Below are positions 62,801-64,000 of a DNA stretch of 64,000 nt, in pieces. Both the position numbers and the translations under genes were made by a program. Under the pieces are notes generated by a model. It searched no databases and was not told the origin of the DNA. It worked only from the letters and a program-made list of their open reading frames with translations. Within the stretch, counting starts at the first letter, position 1; each line of letters starts with the position of its first letter. This stretch comes from Paenibacillus silvae (GTDB lineage: Bacteria; Bacillota; Bacilli; Paenibacillales; Paenibacillaceae): NCBI RefSeq assembly GCF_014639235.1, contig NZ_BMFU01000001.1:124001-188000 (forward strand), given 5' to 3'.

Positions 62801-64000
62801 TCCGATAATGTCATACTTCAGTTCTGGTTCTGCTTTTTTCAGCTCTTCAAAGTACCATTTGATGCTATCCGTCTTGCCGCCTTCGGCCAGATGAATCATA
62901 ATTTTCGCCGGGTCACCGCTGTTCCCGCCTGCTGCTTCAACTGCGCGTACAGCGTCAATTCCACTTTTCAGCAATGCTGCGTTTTCGGCAAAATTAACAG
63001 TAAGGTTTTTGCCGTTTAAAAGCCCGCTATTAATCTCGTTTCCAATCTGCACCATATCCGGCATCGCGCCTGCATCCTTCAAATCCCCAACGACTTCAAC
63101 CGTATAATCGTACACGGCTTTCTTAAGCCCTTCGAAATTCAGATTCTCCCAAGCTTTTGGCACAAGCTGCTGACCCGGGTGTGCCCAATCATCCGAATAA
63201 TGGAAATCCAGCAGCACCTTCATGCCTTTTTGTTTAGCACGTACAGCCATGTTGATGACATCTTCCTTATCGTTATAACCACCCGATTGCTGTGGATCAT
63301 TCCACAGGCGCAGACGCACATAATTGACACCGCGATCCTTGAGAATATCAAGCAAGTCCCGTTCGGTGCCGTTGCTGTCCAGATATTTTCCACCCTTCGC
63401 TTCAATCGCCGTGAGTGTTGAAATATCAACGCCTCTGACGTAATCGGAACGATACCCTTGTACAACAACCTTTGCTTCAGGTTTACGCTCTGTACCATAT
63501 ACAGCACCTGTTACAGTGAATTCACCTGCTTTCTCATACTGCGATGGGTCGATGCTGTCCCAGGTTACGGGAACCAGACCCGACTTATTATTCGGATAGT
63601 TGGCATTGACCTCCGCAGGCAAAACCGGCGCACTACGCGGCAGTGTGCTCACTTGAACCGAATCAAAACTCGTAATGTCGGCTGGCTCCATTCCTTCCGA
63701 TTCTCCCCAGACATTGAACTCCAATATTTGAGGCCAAACTCCCTCTCCCTTATAAAAAAAGATGTTGAGCCTGATATATCGCACATCATTTTTCTCAAAT
63801 GCCAGATCCGCAATCTGTGTAGTGTCCGTATTATTAAGCTGATCTGCAACAGTGGACCATTCCTGCTGGTCGGCAGACGTTTCCACCGTATATTTTACAT
63901 TCGTGTTGTCTCGCCACCTGATCTCCGCACCAGACAAATTGTACTGTTCTCCCAAATCAATCATGACCCACTCCGGCTTTTCCATTGTTACTCCGGTATT
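59822..64000 (-). CDS. S-layer anchored arabinogalactan endo-beta-1,4-galactanase (GH53), 5' end outside the window
   Basis: The visible 1392 residues are open to the right edge. Numbered from the first visible Met (63985): F5/8C module (to about 93, its start cut off), Ig-like Big_4 type region (105-177), GH53 domain (178-545) with acid/base Glu317 (QIGNEINSG) and nucleophile Glu428 (IIAETSYPF), three FIVAR-like helical repeats (550-750), second F5/8C module (755-886), a fourth FIVAR (888-955), Ser/Pro/Gly linker, a beta-rich region (1000-1200), and three SLH domains at 1209-1380. It cleaves pectic galactan at the cell surface; SLH domains tether it to wall polymer. Confidence 0.95.
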   Translation of the reverse strand, partial: NTGVTMEKPEWVMIDLGEQYNLSGAEIRWRDNTNVKYTVETSADQQEWSTVADQLNNTDTTQIADLAFEKNDVRYIRLNIFFYKGEGVWPQILEFNVWGESEGMEPADITSFDSVQVSTLPRSAPVLPAEVNANYPNNKSGLVPVTWDSIDPSQYEKAGEFTVTGAVYGTERKPEAKVVVQGYRSDYVRGVDISTLTAIEAKGGKYLDSNGTERDLLDILKDRGVNYVRLRLWNDPQQSGGYNDKEDVINMAVRAKQKGMKVLLDFHYSDDWAHPGQQLVPKAWENLNFEGLKKAVYDYTVEVVGDLKDAGAMPDMVQIGNEINSGLLNGKNLTVNFAENAALLKSGIDAVRAVEAAGGNSGDPAKIMIHLAEGGKTDSIKWYFEELKKAEPELKYDIIGLSYYPFWHGTFADVQRTMNEVSAAFGKDVIIAETSYPFTYKNGDKHGNIIGSDQALHVGGATFPASVQGQYDAIAGIMDLIANVPDNRGAGFFYWEPAWIPAGVGWIDTEGDAWENQGMFDYDEFPANGGYSKEGRALWSLDVFKRGLVQTPTDRQQLAAVLTRANALVESDFTPETWGSLAPAIHAAEEVYAKAYTSGGVSQEETNAATASLESVMLQLGVKTPDRKALNDKIAEAETFQQNNWSAATWAVFSKALEHAKSVLNNERATQTDVNQATERLEAAIVGLSDVDKTELHQYIQLMQLENESSYTHRSWSVLQQALQDAIQVRDNTDAKQSQVNAALDTLKQAFKNLVKLEALTTGKTAIASSSAGNGGGKDNSPAGAIDDDPTTSWGSDQGPGENTWWTVDLGQVANLRKIEMSMWSGGIKYRIDVSDDNEHFKTVVDTTSDVVVSTSPSHVLPEGTEGRYVRVTITAGSSWVGFMEFEAYGTIPADRSALKSTVASVEALKQADYTASSWNVFSQVLKQARQLILDAEATEQELTSADQQLKDAAAQLVRQTANPGTGQPSQPGSSSGSPSSSAGTNNPAATPQPAPGNETTSGSITVKGTATGEGKFAVHPSAAELAQALKAMDTGKRTLKLVADVPDRSKAVTFQISSSQLASWVKSAEVQSIDVVVGKTTVRIPLRSLPLTIAETGGTFDVVVAEGSAEQVSAAQRASIGNHPVVDVQTLLNNKSIQWADKTVEVLLSDVQPAKADHTVMVVNAITTNGELQPVIYTKYEQTTATMAFKPSKPGSYVITNVKVPLTDLQQHAWAVQEVQHLYSKGIIAGMSDTRFEPQGELTRAQFLQMLVKGIGKANHTDSSVTLPTDVKSDQWYADAVRAGLAMNIVQGRADGTFGANDRISRQDMAVMLHRAMLAAGDLNNMASATAAVQPVFKDQTAIAVYAQDAVASMLELGVLNGLPDSTFGPKQTANRAQGAVAVARLLEKLY

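Overview
The window looks like a piece of a Paenibacillus chromosome. The reasons are an S-layer (SLH) anchored multi-modular glycanase, sigma-A type promoters with strong Shine-Dalgarno sites, a LicT/RAT-controlled beta-glucoside operon, Bacillus-type regulators, and an iturin-family lipopeptide locus. The genus is an inference; no rRNA or marker gene is present.

Layout. 1-6.7 kb (minus): start of an iturin/mycosubtilin-type PKS-NRPS locus, with the stand-alone malonyl-CoA transacylase (ituD-like) followed by the 5' part of the giant ituA-like gene (acyl-AMP ligase, ACP, KS, ACP, aminotransferase), cut by the window edge. 6.7-10.5 kb: housekeeping and accessory genes (HAD phosphatase, SUKH protein, GNAT, subtilase, RidA). 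10.7-15.4 kb: licT-bglP-bglH, with promoter, cre-like site and RNA antiterminator visible. 15.6-24.6 kb: small membrane proteins, acyltransferase, GH78 rhamnosidase with divergent AraC regulator, nucleotidase, secreted protein, metallophosphoesterase. 24.7-29.5 kb: zwf-tal-gnd oxidative pentose phosphate operon with divergent LysR regulator. 29.6-33.7 kb: an MCP-CheW-CheA operon with no CheY, CheB or CheR. 34-46.7 kb: two related cupins, an SPFH/zinc-ribbon operon, ankyrin protein, a MITE-like element, two serine hydrolases, DUF1361 protein, an ECF41 sigma factor with its AhpD-like partner, and a Pro/Gly-rich protein.

46.8-52.0 kb is a tight operon of SUKH-type immunity-like proteins, a propeller-like protein and unknowns. 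52-57.3 kb is a Crp/Fnr regulatory block: two Crp/Fnr regulators, a YlbF-family protein with a CGCGGSC tail, a DUF2249 protein and a small cupin. Five FNR/CRP-like boxes here all sit at the same distance from a -10 hexamer, which implies one anaerobic or redox regulon. A ZIP metal transporter and a 1.2-kb gene-free stretch with two kinds of repeats lie inside this block.

57.4-59.7 kb is a compact SPFH / 68-residue protein / NAD-kinase-like operon. From 59.8 kb to the right edge lies the 3' part of a cell-surface GH53 endo-galactanase with F5/8C, FIVAR and SLH modules. No tRNA, rRNA, CRISPR array, transposase or prophage gene was found.
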